Source of the DNA: UBA6522 sp965221035
GTDB lineage: Bacteria; Pseudomonadota; Gammaproteobacteria; Steroidobacterales; Rariloculaceae
DNA length: 64,000 bases
Direction of reading: 5' to 3'
Assembly (NCBI GenBank): GCA_965221035.1
Contig: OZ244860.1
Coordinates: 868,001-932,000, forward strand
Position 1 is the stretch's first letter, and each line of letters starts with the position of its first letter. The position numbers and the translations under genes are program-made. Positions 8,801-17,947 of this stretch are shown in pieces. Under the pieces are notes generated by a model. The model was given only the letters and a program-made list of their open reading frames with translations, ran no database searches and was not told where the DNA came from.

Positions 8801-11462
8801 CGCCGATATCGCGCTGTTCACAGGCAAACGTCTTGCCGGCCTCGAGATGGCCGTCGAAAAACACGACGCCTCGGAACTCAGCTTCCCGGCACAGAAGGGC
8901 ACCGAATATCGGCTGCGGATTGCGTTGGGCTATTGGCACATTCCATCACCGTTTATGCTGACATGGGAGCCGGCCGATACGCGACCAGCCAACGACGATT
9001 TTGCGTTTGCCCGGATGATCTACGGGGTGAAAGGCGAGGTCGAAGGCTCCAACCTCGGAGCGACGGTCGAAAAGGGCGAGTTCCTGAGCGGCGCGGCAGC
9101 GAGTGTCTGGTATCAGTGGACCGCACCCGAAAGCGGTCTGTGGCGACTAGGATTGTTTAACCCTTACGGCTCTTACGGGTTAACTCTGCAGGTGTTCGAG
9201 GGTTCGCGAATCGACTCGCTGCGACCGCTTTCCAAGCCTGCACCGAGCCCTCGTGCGTACTTGGCGGCCGAAGCGGGCGAAACCTATCACGTGCTTGTGG
9301 GGGCCCAATCGGCCGACGCCTCCGCGCAAGACTTCGGTCTGAGCTGGGACCCCATCACAAGCGCAAGCTTAGGCAACAGTCTATTTGAAGGGGCGATGGA
9401 CATTGGCGGACGGGAGGGAAGCGCAGCTGTCTCGGAGGGCGAACTTGTGGAACCAGGTGAGCCCCAAGCCACCGGTGCAGGTACCCGCTGGTGGCGATGG
9501 ACGGCGCCTGCGGACGGCCGATTCACATGGAGAATGGACCAGAGTTTCGGTTATAGCAATAGAACTTACCGGACGTCTACCGCCTTCAGGCTTACACTGT
9601 TTACCGGAGAGTCGTTGGAAAATCTGGAGGTTCTTGGCACGCTGAAGAGCGGAGGGGGTACATTCGTCCTGGACGCGACCGAAGGAGAACGCTATTGGAT
9701 CGCGTTCGGGCGTAGCACCGATCTGACCGGAAACATTAAATGGCACCCACATGCCATAATGCCAACCGAATTCACATGGGGCCCCACACCAGGAAATGAC
9801 GACCGCGCCGCGGCGGGTGCGATTGCTGGCGCCACTGGCTCTGCGCATGCCAGGCTGGGTTACGCGACGCGGGCCGCGTACGAGCCATCGGAGCCGGTGG
9901 GCGAAAACTCGGTGTGGTGGCGTTGGAGCGCGCCCGGTGGCGGATGGCACAGATTCTGGTTGGAAGGGAACCAACTGTCCAACGTGCTCGCGATATATCC
10001 GGACGGCGTTGCGATGCGGCCCGTCGCCGACAGCGAGCGAACGCTGCTTGCCAACGGACGTGCCGAGCTTTTCCTGCTCGCCGAGCCCGGGCGGGTCTAC
10101 GACATCCGATTGGCGACGCGACCGGGCCTTCTCGATTCCATTACAGGTCCACGAGAGGAGCAGTCGGCGACGCTGCGATGGGAGACGACCACCGCGCCCG
10201 CTCATCTGGCCTACAAGGGCGCCGTCACAGTCGAGGCATTGGAATCCAAGACGTTGTTTCTTGGTCTTGCCATGAAGGACGACGGCAACTACCTGTTCGG
10301 TACGTCGAACAACGGAATTCATGTCTTTCTGCGGGATTCCAAATCGGGGGAACTTGCGCTGGCCCACTCTCCCGAAACAATGGAAGGTATGCCACGAAGT
10401 CTCGTGAATTTGTTCTGGGACACTCGTCACGATCGCCTGATCGGAATCGAGAACGCTCGAAGCGCCTACAGCTTTGTGATATCCAACAATGGGACGTTGA
10501 ATTCGTCCGAGAAAACTACCCTGAGCGGAGGCAATGGGCGTTATTTGAAACGAAGTTTGTTGAGCCCCGACGGGCGTAATTTTTACGTACTGGACGACGA
10601 CCACGAAGGCCTTTTCCTGGAGGCCTACGCCGTCGACAACCCTTCGCAATGGTCCCACGTTCAGACGGTTAAGGCGCAGGGTGCCGCGGGCGAAGATGCC
10701 TTGGTTATTCCCGGCATCGATGCCGCCGTTGATATGACATTTTCGCCAGATGGCCGTTTTCTCTACGTGGGAACCAAAGGAACGTTATTGGTGTTTGAAA
10801 GAGACATCTCGACTGGTCGGCTAGAGCTTGAGAAACAGATTCATCAGCACGCCAATCCCGAAAACTCTTTTTCAATCCTAGAGGAAATTCAGTACGTTTC
10901 GCTTGGCGGCAACGGAACCACGCTTTTTGTCTCGGGATTTAACAATTCCATCGAATTTCTTAGGGGAAGCAATAGAGAGCTTGCGATGTACGCCTTCGAT
11001 ATCTCGAAAGACCCGTCCGATCCCGAGTATATCGCCACATTCTCCAGATCCGCTTGGCAAACCAACCCCGACATTTACTTTAGTGTCCGTAGTCACCTGC
11101 ATCCAAGGACCCAGGTAACCCGCTTCTTTACTTATAGCATTCCAAAATTTTGCAGCCGCCCTGTGCCGCATACCGGTCGCTCCGCCGTGGACGTGATTTG
11201 TGACTCAGGATTTTACGTTGTCGAGCGAAACATGGCTTCGGAGACGCTTGAGGTCACCGACTGGGCTTACCCCAACATGAACGATCGCTATGGGAACCGG
11301 CTTCCCTACCCCTTCGACGCCTATTCTCGTTACGGCCGCTTGGTGCTCGCCCAAAGCCCAAATGGCTCGCATGTTTATGTGGCAAATCATACGCGTACGG
11401 ATTGGGGACATTCCGAGGCGATCCTCATCTTCGAACGCGCCAGCGCCATGACCCACGATTGA
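5874..11462 (+). CDS. giant secreted subtilisin-like (S8) serine protease, tandem copy 2
   Basis: About 1862 residues, paralogous to the preceding gene and following it after 124 bp. The catalytic residues fall at identical positions: Asp343, His380 and Ser562. The first roughly 820 residues are almost identical to copy 1. The next stretch, around residues 825-1150, has diverged. Identity returns sharply at the unit beginning GNSLFEGAMDIGG (around 9371) and drops again in the C-terminal propeller. This mosaic fits tandem duplication followed by local gene conversion or domain exchange. The ATG start is shared with copy 1 and no strong ribosome site is visible. It is likely exported, with a function like its neighbour's but altered binding domains. 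Confidence 0.85.
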   Translation: MRQAMRIVVGWLAAGCVVLLAVGLWLAVNPGGQPIKPNGDIDPEQASIERLLERTLRESRIGEEAPSTIPAPSGDAPPRTETLPPEEPLHAESRQTAAMLDALPEGYTLGTYHGDMQRAARTAVPDVAHPPNPDWMGAAPAHEAILEQAAAASRPYSFAVLRVLPGTDLQALNRSLAALNSRIEGSTGEYVRVRVPAERDQLESVAALEGVLGIGAVPPGLKADTVFVREAATLSASEPVPVYITLMAADAAGELRQALTELGVVVGAYDRDLRSYTANMPAAALGPLLAADFVLSVEQVPIVSANHASAVPVMGVDGLRSYDAATATFSGWTGSGVAVGVMDTGLNTGHMDIAHGRSSICGTNFVGGENWDLWLDLRGHGTHVFGTIAGAGRSHPALAGMAPEVSHLRFAKVLSAHGGGIGEDIRRSMDYLAQPSGCFWQGEATATVKPLIVNMSLAAVDLAFAGRGLGARKLDSVVHTHSQLYVVAQANSGNQGFSNYGAAKNSLSVGAVHDSGLVADFSSHGPTADGRLAPSVVGTGVDLTSATGSASPSGTKTLTGTSMASSSVSGVAALLMQARPEFQNRAALARARLMASAIRPDVYLESRAALPEDNTDGPGTFQNQYGLGLVSARTSLLSNDEPGGWFIGSASSRPDNDSYEYIDIEVPEDATRLDIVLTWDEPPADILTRSVLNNLDLWADRGADCGEGACGEHSSRSEVDNVEWLLIRDPAAGTYRIKVVPVEVYGESSTAAVAWKVLRGNPTPELKLEVEDTSPSDDSEYLTLDVTVDASHYVASGTTVHLGCRGDCGFSSSRGYLPALTRVYRLDGLTGPQVPGLWKVWPQGAPPVPIGELSPGQSRRVRLHFRRYELEFYSSDVVSIVAHSWNAQAAGQCVEIGPDGFEDSTCEPPGNDRFSDSELIEGSTGDARVDLLLASRDPGDPGVSADSRTLWYRWVAPTQGIYRFRLQQLDAGHPASADIALFTGKRLAGLEMAVEKHDASELSFPAQKGTEYRLRIALGYWHIPSPFMLTWEPADTRPANDDFAFARMIYGVKGEVEGSNLGATVEKGEFLSGAAASVWYQWTAPESGLWRLGLFNPYGSYGLTLQVFEGSRIDSLRPLSKPAPSPRAYLAAEAGETYHVLVGAQSADASAQDFGLSWDPITSASLGNSLFEGAMDIGGREGSAAVSEGELVEPGEPQATGAGTRWWRWTAPADGRFTWRMDQSFGYSNRTYRTSTAFRLTLFTGESLENLEVLGTLKSGGGTFVLDATEGERYWIAFGRSTDLTGNIKWHPHAIMPTEFTWGPTPGNDDRAAAGAIAGATGSAHARLGYATRAAYEPSEPVGENSVWWRWSAPGGGWHRFWLEGNQLSNVLAIYPDGVAMRPVADSERTLLANGRAELFLLAEPGRVYDIRLATRPGLLDSITGPREEQSATLRWETTTAPAHLAYKGAVTVEALESKTLFLGLAMKDDGNYLFGTSNNGIHVFLRDSKSGELALAHSPETMEGMPRSLVNLFWDTRHDRLIGIENARSAYSFVISNNGTLNSSEKTTLSGGNGRYLKRSLLSPDGRNFYVLDDDHEGLFLEAYAVDNPSQWSHVQTVKAQGAAGEDALVIPGIDAAVDMTFSPDGRFLYVGTKGTLLVFERDISTGRLELEKQIHQHANPENSFSILEEIQYVSLGGNGTTLFVSGFNNSIEFLRGSNRELAMYAFDISKDPSDPEYIATFSRSAWQTNPDIYFSVRSHLHPRTQVTRFFTYSIPKFCSRPVPHTGRSAVDVICDSGFYVVERNMASETLEVTDWAYPNMNDRYGNRLPYPFDAYSRYGRLVLAQSPNGSHVYVANHTRTDWGHSEAILIFERASAMTHD

Positions 11463-11578
11463 GCTTGAGATCGTTTTGCAAACCAGGCCAGGACGCGGCA
11501 CAGATCAGCGTCCAGCCAACAAAACGCTCGGCATCTTGCAAGCGAAGCGCCGCCCATCACACAGGGGCGCCACCCCAA

Positions 11579-12715
11579 TCAAGCCCCCAACCGATCAAAA
11601 AACTTCTTGACTCCATCGAGCCACGACCGGGCCCGCGGACTGTGGTGGGAGCTTCTGGACTGAAGCGAGGCGTCGAACTGTCTCAGCAACTCCCTCTGGT
11701 CTTCGTTCAGGTTCACCGGCGTCTCCACCTGAACCTTGCAGAATAGATCGCCGATACCCGTGCCGCGCACCGGGCGCACGCCCTTGCCGCGCAGCCGGAA
11801 TACCCTTCCGGACTGGGTTTCGGGCGGAATCCTGAGTACGACGTTGCCGCCCAGCGTGGGTACCTCCACGGAACTGCCGAGCACAGCGTCTGCGAAGCTG
11901 ATCGGCACTTCACAGCTCAGGTCCTGGCCGTCCCTGGCGAAGATCGGATGGCGATTGACGGCGATGTCCACGTAGAGATCGCCCGACGGGCCGCCATTGC
12001 GCCCGGCTTCGCCCTCACCGGCGAGCCTGATGCGGTCACCTGTGTCGACCCCGGGCGGCACCTGCACGGCCAGGGTCCGGACCTTGCGGACGCGGCCTTG
12101 CCCCGAGCACCCGCCGCACGGTGACGAGATGATCGTGCCCTGCCCCCGGCAGCTGGGACAGGTCTGCTGGATCGAGAAAAAACCCTGCTGAACGCGGACC
12201 TGTCCGCTGCCGTTGCAGCGGTTGCAAGACGAGCGCTGGGTGCCGGGCTCGGCCCCCGCGCCCCGGCACCGTTCGCATTCCACCTTGGTGGGCACTTCGA
12301 TATTGACCGAGTCGCCCGACACGGCCTGCTCCAGGGACAGGGCCAGTTCGTAACGCAGGTCGGCGCCGCGAAAGACCTGGGTGCGTCCGCGTCGGCCCCC
12401 ACCGCCGAAAATATCGCCGAAAACGTCGCCGAATATGTCGCTGAACGCTTCGGCACCGCCGGCGCCGAATCCGCCACCGGCCTGGCTGGCCTCCACGCCA
12501 GCATGGCCGAACTGGTCGTAGGCGGCCCGCTTGTCCGCGTTGGAGAGGACTTCGTAGGCTTCCTTGGCTTCCTTGAACCGGGTTTCGGCCTGCTTGTCGT
12601 CGGGATTGCGGTCCGGGTGGTACTTCATGGCCAGACGCCGGTAAGCCTTTTTCAGTTCGGCTTCCCCGGCGTTTCTGCCGCATCCCAGCACTTCATAGTA
12701 GTCCCGCTTGGCCAT
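11579..12715 (-). CDS. dnaJ: chaperone protein DnaJ (Hsp40)
   Basis: Co-chaperone that loads unfolded clients onto DnaK and stimulates its ATPase. 378 residues, normal for the family. The N-terminal J domain carries HPD in YHPDRNPDD, then a Gly/Phe-rich linker around residues 77-110, then four CxxCxGxG zinc motifs (CERCRGAG, CNRCNGSG, CPSCRGQG, CGGCSGQG), then the C-terminal substrate-binding domain. The ATG at 12715 is chosen over an upstream in-frame codon because GGAGG sits 7 nt before it and MAKRDYYEVLG is the standard N-terminus. Last gene of the hrcA-grpE-dnaK-dnaJ operon, 96 bp after dnaK. Confidence 0.98.
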   Translation of the reverse strand: MAKRDYYEVLGCGRNAGEAELKKAYRRLAMKYHPDRNPDDKQAETRFKEAKEAYEVLSNADKRAAYDQFGHAGVEASQAGGGFGAGGAEAFSDIFGDVFGDIFGGGGRRGRTQVFRGADLRYELALSLEQAVSGDSVNIEVPTKVECERCRGAGAEPGTQRSSCNRCNGSGQVRVQQGFFSIQQTCPSCRGQGTIISSPCGGCSGQGRVRKVRTLAVQVPPGVDTGDRIRLAGEGEAGRNGGPSGDLYVDIAVNRHPIFARDGQDLSCEVPISFADAVLGSSVEVPTLGGNVVLRIPPETQSGRVFRLRGKGVRPVRGTGIGDLFCKVQVETPVNLNEDQRELLRQFDASLQSRSSHHSPRARSWLDGVKKFFDRLGA

Positions 12716-12811
12716 GCCCCATCCTCCGAGAGCCACGGGCTTGCGCGCAGGCGCCTTCCTCCATCGGCGTCAGCGCGCCGGTCGCAGGGGCGAACACTGC
12801 CTGCCGACGTG

Positions 12812-14740
<1,929 letters not shown>

Positions 14741-14852
14741 GATTGCCTGTCTCCACACACGGTCAATTGTCCTGCCCTTCTATTTGGGGTGGCATTCAGG
14801 CAATTCAAGGCGCTCAAGGCTCTGAGCGTCGCAATTCGAAGGCGACATCCCA

Positions 14853-14930
14853 GGGCGCCATTCGAGGGTCAGTTTCGAGGGTCAAATTCAAGGGCGCCAT
14901 TCGCGGGCGCTATTCGAGGACTTTATTCGC
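14853..14930. repeat. 13-bp tandem minisatellite between grpE and dnaK
   Basis: Six consecutive 13-bp units such as GGGCGCCATTCGA and GGGTCAGTTTCGA run from 14853 to 14930. The last unit contains the grpE stop codon. Units differ from each other at 2-6 positions. Related but more degenerate words (AATTCAAGGCGCT and similar) continue towards dnaK. The repeat lies in the transcribed spacer of the heat-shock operon. Confidence 0.7.
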
Positions 14931-15522
14931 CGCCGTCGTCCTCGGTCCCTTTCGCCACCACGACTCGGGCGGCGCGCAGCAGCCTGTCGTGTATGGAATA
15001 ACCCTTTTGAAACACTTCGAGCACCGTGCCGGGCTCCGCCGATTCCGAGGGCGCCACCGCCATCGCTTCGTGCAGGGCGGGATCGAACGGCTCGCCGTGC
15101 GGATCCAGTTCCTTGATCCCGACCTGCTCCAACGCCGCGTTCAGCAGGCGCATGGTGGCCCGCTTGCCATCCAGCAGCGACTCCGCACTGGCCTTTTCAC
15201 CGCTGGCAAGCCCCGCTTCAAGGCTGTCCAGCACCGGCAGGAGCGCTTGCGCCAGCCGCTCGAGGCCGTAACGCCTGGCGTTTTCCACGTCACGCGCCGA
15301 CCGTCTGCGGACGTTTTCCAACTCCGCCACGGCGCGCAGGTACCTGTCGTGGTTGGCGGCCGCCTGCTCCCGCAGGGCCTCCAGTTCGGCCAGCCCCGCG
15401 TCTTCGGCACCGGCAGCGTCATCCTCCGGCTGTTCGGCCGCCTCGCGCCCGTTCCCGGAGTCCTCGGAACCCGTGTCCGTTTCCGTGTCCGTGTCCACCC
15501 TCTCGTCACCATCCTGGGCCAT
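14923..15522 (-). CDS. grpE: nucleotide exchange factor GrpE
   Basis: Releases ADP from DnaK. 199 residues. A long acidic, Asp/Glu/Thr-rich N-terminal tail is followed by the coiled-coil segment with NHDRYLRAVAELENVRRRS around residues 68-86, then the beta domain ending in GYSIHDRLLRAARVVVAKG, which is the GrpE signature. ATG 15522 (MAQDGDERV) has GGAGG 11 nt upstream; an in-frame codon 42 nt earlier has no ribosome site. Second gene of the heat-shock operon, 106 bp after hrcA and separated from dnaK by the 13-bp minisatellite. Confidence 0.96.
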   Translation of the reverse strand: MAQDGDERVDTDTETDTGSEDSGNGREAAEQPEDDAAGAEDAGLAELEALREQAAANHDRYLRAVAELENVRRRSARDVENARRYGLERLAQALLPVLDSLEAGLASGEKASAESLLDGKRATMRLLNAALEQVGIKELDPHGEPFDPALHEAMAVAPSESAEPGTVLEVFQKGYSIHDRLLRAARVVVAKGTEDDGGE

Positions 15523-15628
15523 AAGAATCCATCCCTCCACTGGGGTATCCGTCACGGTCGCCATACAGGTACCGTGCCCAACCGCGGCCGCCGGAGCGCG
15601 CTCGACCTGTCCTTTCGAAATATGGGCG

Positions 15629-16678
15629 CTAGTTTCTGGAGTTCAAGGCGCTGCCGAGCAGCTTCGCGGTGACATCGACGATGGGGATCACCCGCTCGTA
15701 GGCCATGCGGGTTGGTCCGATGACACCGAGGACGCCCATGGCGTGGTCTTCCGTCGCGTAGGGGGCCGCCACCACGCTGCATTCGTCCAGGAGCTGATAG
15801 CCGGATTCCTTGCCGATGAAGATCTGGACACCGTGGGCGTTGAGCGTCTGGTCGAGCAGGTGCAGGATGTCGTGCTGGCGGGCGAAGGCCTCGAACAGAC
15901 GCTTCAATTTCGACATGCCTCCCATCCCGGACAGCCCCATCAGATTGGTCTCCCCGGCCACCACGAACTCGCCTTCGGATTCGGTGTCCGCAAATGCCTG
16001 CTGGGCCATCTCGATGGCATCCAGCATCACGGAGTTCATGCTCTCCCGCGTGTCCCGCAATTGCTCGATCAGGCGGTTGCGGACATCGTCGAGGTCGCTT
16101 CCTCCGAACTGTTCGGTGAGGAAATTGCCGGCCTTTCTGAGCTCATCTTCCGTGAAATCCCGATCAACATGCAGGATCTTGTTTTGAACGTCGCGATCAT
16201 TGAGCACCAGTATAGCCAGGATGCGGTTCTCGGAAAGCGGCAGGAACTCGATCTGCCTGAGCGCCGTCTGAGCCCTCCTGGGAACCGTCACCACGCCGGC
16301 CAGCCTCGTCATCGCCGACAGCAGGTTGGAAGCCGAAAGAACCAGGGCCTGCGGGTCGGTGTCCCGCAACGCATCCTCGAACAACTGCACCTCGGTGTCG
16401 CGCGGCGGCCGCAACTGCACCAGGGTGTCGACGAAAAACCGGTAGCCCTTGATGGTGGGCACACGGCCGGCGGAGGTGTGGGGCGCGGCGATGAAGCCCA
16501 TGTCCTCAAGGTCAGCCATGACGTTGCGGATGGTTGCCGGGCTGAGATCGAGGCCGGATTGGCGCGACAGGGTGCGCGAGCCCACGGGGTGGCCCTCGCG
16601 GATATAGCGGCTGACCAGCACCCGCAGCAGATGCTGGGCACGTTCGTCCGGAACTTCCGCAATCCGCTTCGCGCTCAT
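15629..16678 (-). CDS. hrcA: heat-inducible transcription repressor HrcA
   Basis: Represses chaperone operons by binding CIRCE inverted repeats; its folding is monitored by GroEL. 349 residues. The N-terminal winged helix (RAQHLLRVLVSRYIREGHPV, then GSRTLSRQSGLDLSPATIRN) and the signature DLEDMGFIAAPHTSAGRVPT are unmistakable. ATG 16678 has AAGG 7 nt upstream; an earlier in-frame codon adds only six residues. First gene of the operon, so repression would be autoregulatory. Its presence outside Firmicutes is typical of lineages such as Xanthomonadales and deep-branching gammaproteobacteria. Confidence 0.97.
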   Translation of the reverse strand: MSAKRIAEVPDERAQHLLRVLVSRYIREGHPVGSRTLSRQSGLDLSPATIRNVMADLEDMGFIAAPHTSAGRVPTIKGYRFFVDTLVQLRPPRDTEVQLFEDALRDTDPQALVLSASNLLSAMTRLAGVVTVPRRAQTALRQIEFLPLSENRILAILVLNDRDVQNKILHVDRDFTEDELRKAGNFLTEQFGGSDLDDVRNRLIEQLRDTRESMNSVMLDAIEMAQQAFADTESEGEFVVAGETNLMGLSGMGGMSKLKRLFEAFARQHDILHLLDQTLNAHGVQIFIGKESGYQLLDECSVVAAPYATEDHAMGVLGVIGPTRMAYERVIPIVDVTAKLLGSALNSRN

Positions 16679-16718
16679 GCACCAACCTTCTTTCAAACTG
16701 ATGGAAGCAGTCGAAAGG

Positions 16719-16748
16719 AAGCTAGCAACCGCATCCTTGGACTGTCAA
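16719..16748 (-). promoter_or_regulatory. candidate hrcA promoter overlapping a degenerate CIRCE-like element
   Basis: On the minus strand TTGACA (16743-16748) is followed after 18 bp by TAGCTT (16719-16724). On the plus strand 16722-16748 reads CTAGCAACC, 9 bp, GACTGTCAA. It agrees with the CIRCE consensus TTAGCACTC-N9-GAGTGCTAA at 12 of 18 positions with the exact 9-bp spacing. The match is degenerate and its internal symmetry is weak, so operator function is a guess. Confidence 0.35.
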
Positions 16749-16836
16749 GAATTCCAGCCCGTCATTTCGCCGTGTTTTGCCCCGAGCACCGCTTGGGCGA
16801 CTCAAGTACAATTCCCGGCGGCCGATTTCATACCCG

Positions 16837-17751
16837 ATGACAACCGCATTCAACAGGATAGGGCTCTTCTGGGGCCGCAAGAACAAGCGGGGTTCCGTCG
16901 CGCTGGCCCGCGACATCACGTCGCAGCTCGGCAGCCACGATCTCGACGTGTATGTCCCGGAACAACGTGACCTGCCCGAGGCATTCGGGGTCTGCCACAA
17001 GGTCCCCGCCAAGCGGCTGGCCGCGCACGTGGACCTCATCATCGCCATCGGCGGAGACGGCACCATGCTCCACGCATCCCGCGGCGCGGCCCTGCATGGC
17101 GTGCCGCTGCTGGGCGTAAACCGCGGACGGCTGGGCTTCCTGAACGACATTTCTCCCGAGAACCTGTCGAATGCCATCGATACACTTCTGCGGGGAGATT
17201 ACGTTACCGAGAAACGCCTGATGCTCGAGGCGCGGATTTTCGGAGGAGCGGCCGCCTGCCCCCGTCTGCTCGCCCTGAACGACGTGGTGCTCAAGACCGT
17301 CGACACGGGTCACATGGAGGACTTCAAGACGGTCGTTGACGGCGACTACGTCAACACCCACGGCGGGGACGGACTGATCGTGGCCACGCCGACGGGTTCC
17401 ACCGCCTATGCGCTGTCCTGCGGCGGACCCATCATTGAGCCTGACGTGGATGCGCTGGTCATCGTGCCGATCGCGCCCCATACGCTTTCCGACCGACCGC
17501 TGGTCGTAAAATCCTCCAGCACCATCCGGGTGGCCGTGGACCTCCGTCCCGGCAGCCAGGACGCGCAGGTCACCTGCGACGGCGACATTCTCGGAACCGT
17601 GGGCACGGACGAGACCGTGGAAATCAGGGCGGCCGCGGAGACGGTTCAATTGCTCCATCCGCGGGGACAGAACTTCTATCAGCAACTGCGCTCAAAGCTC
17701 AGCTGGGGACACTCCAACCGGGTGCCACGGCGCGAACCGGAAGTTGAATAA
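16837..17751 (+). CDS. nadK: NAD kinase
   Basis: Phosphorylates NAD+ to NADP+ in the cytoplasm. 304 residues. The diagnostic GGDGTMLHA lies around residue 71, followed by the NDVVLK region and NTHGGDGLIVATPTGSTAY, which form the nucleotide-binding site, and GGPIIEPDVDALVIVPIAPHTLS. The start MTTAFNRIGLFWG matches the usual N-terminus of the family; codons upstream of ATG 16837 are not conserved in type and no strong ribosome site is visible. Divergent from hrcA and followed by recN on the same strand, a common gammaproteobacterial arrangement. Confidence 0.96.
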   Translation: MTTAFNRIGLFWGRKNKRGSVALARDITSQLGSHDLDVYVPEQRDLPEAFGVCHKVPAKRLAAHVDLIIAIGGDGTMLHASRGAALHGVPLLGVNRGRLGFLNDISPENLSNAIDTLLRGDYVTEKRLMLEARIFGGAAACPRLLALNDVVLKTVDTGHMEDFKTVVDGDYVNTHGGDGLIVATPTGSTAYALSCGGPIIEPDVDALVIVPIAPHTLSDRPLVVKSSSTIRVAVDLRPGSQDAQVTCDGDILGTVGTDETVEIRAAAETVQLLHPRGQNFYQQLRSKLSWGHSNRVPRREPEVE

Positions 17752-17811
17752 CGCCCGTGACGACAGTCGCTGGCAGCGTCGTCACCGGCATTGCGCGGGC
17801 GATACGCAGTC

Positions 17812-17922
17812 AAGGCGCTGGCGAAGCGCAAGGCGGGCGCTGGCGAGTCGCAAGGCGAGGCGCAGGCGGGCGCTGGCGAGTCGCAGGCGGGCGCTGGCGG
17901 GCACAGGCGAGGCGCAAGGCGG
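17812..17922. repeat. GC-rich tandem minisatellite between nadK and recN
   Basis: Imperfect tandem copies of a roughly 21-bp unit, GGCGGGCGCTGGCGAGTCGC, are interleaved with an 11-12-bp unit containing GGCGAGGCGCA. The block fills most of the 196-bp spacer between the nadK stop and the recN start. It differs in sequence from the 13-bp minisatellite near grpE. Confidence 0.7.
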
Positions 17923-17947
17923 CAGGCTTCCGCCAGATGATTGACCG

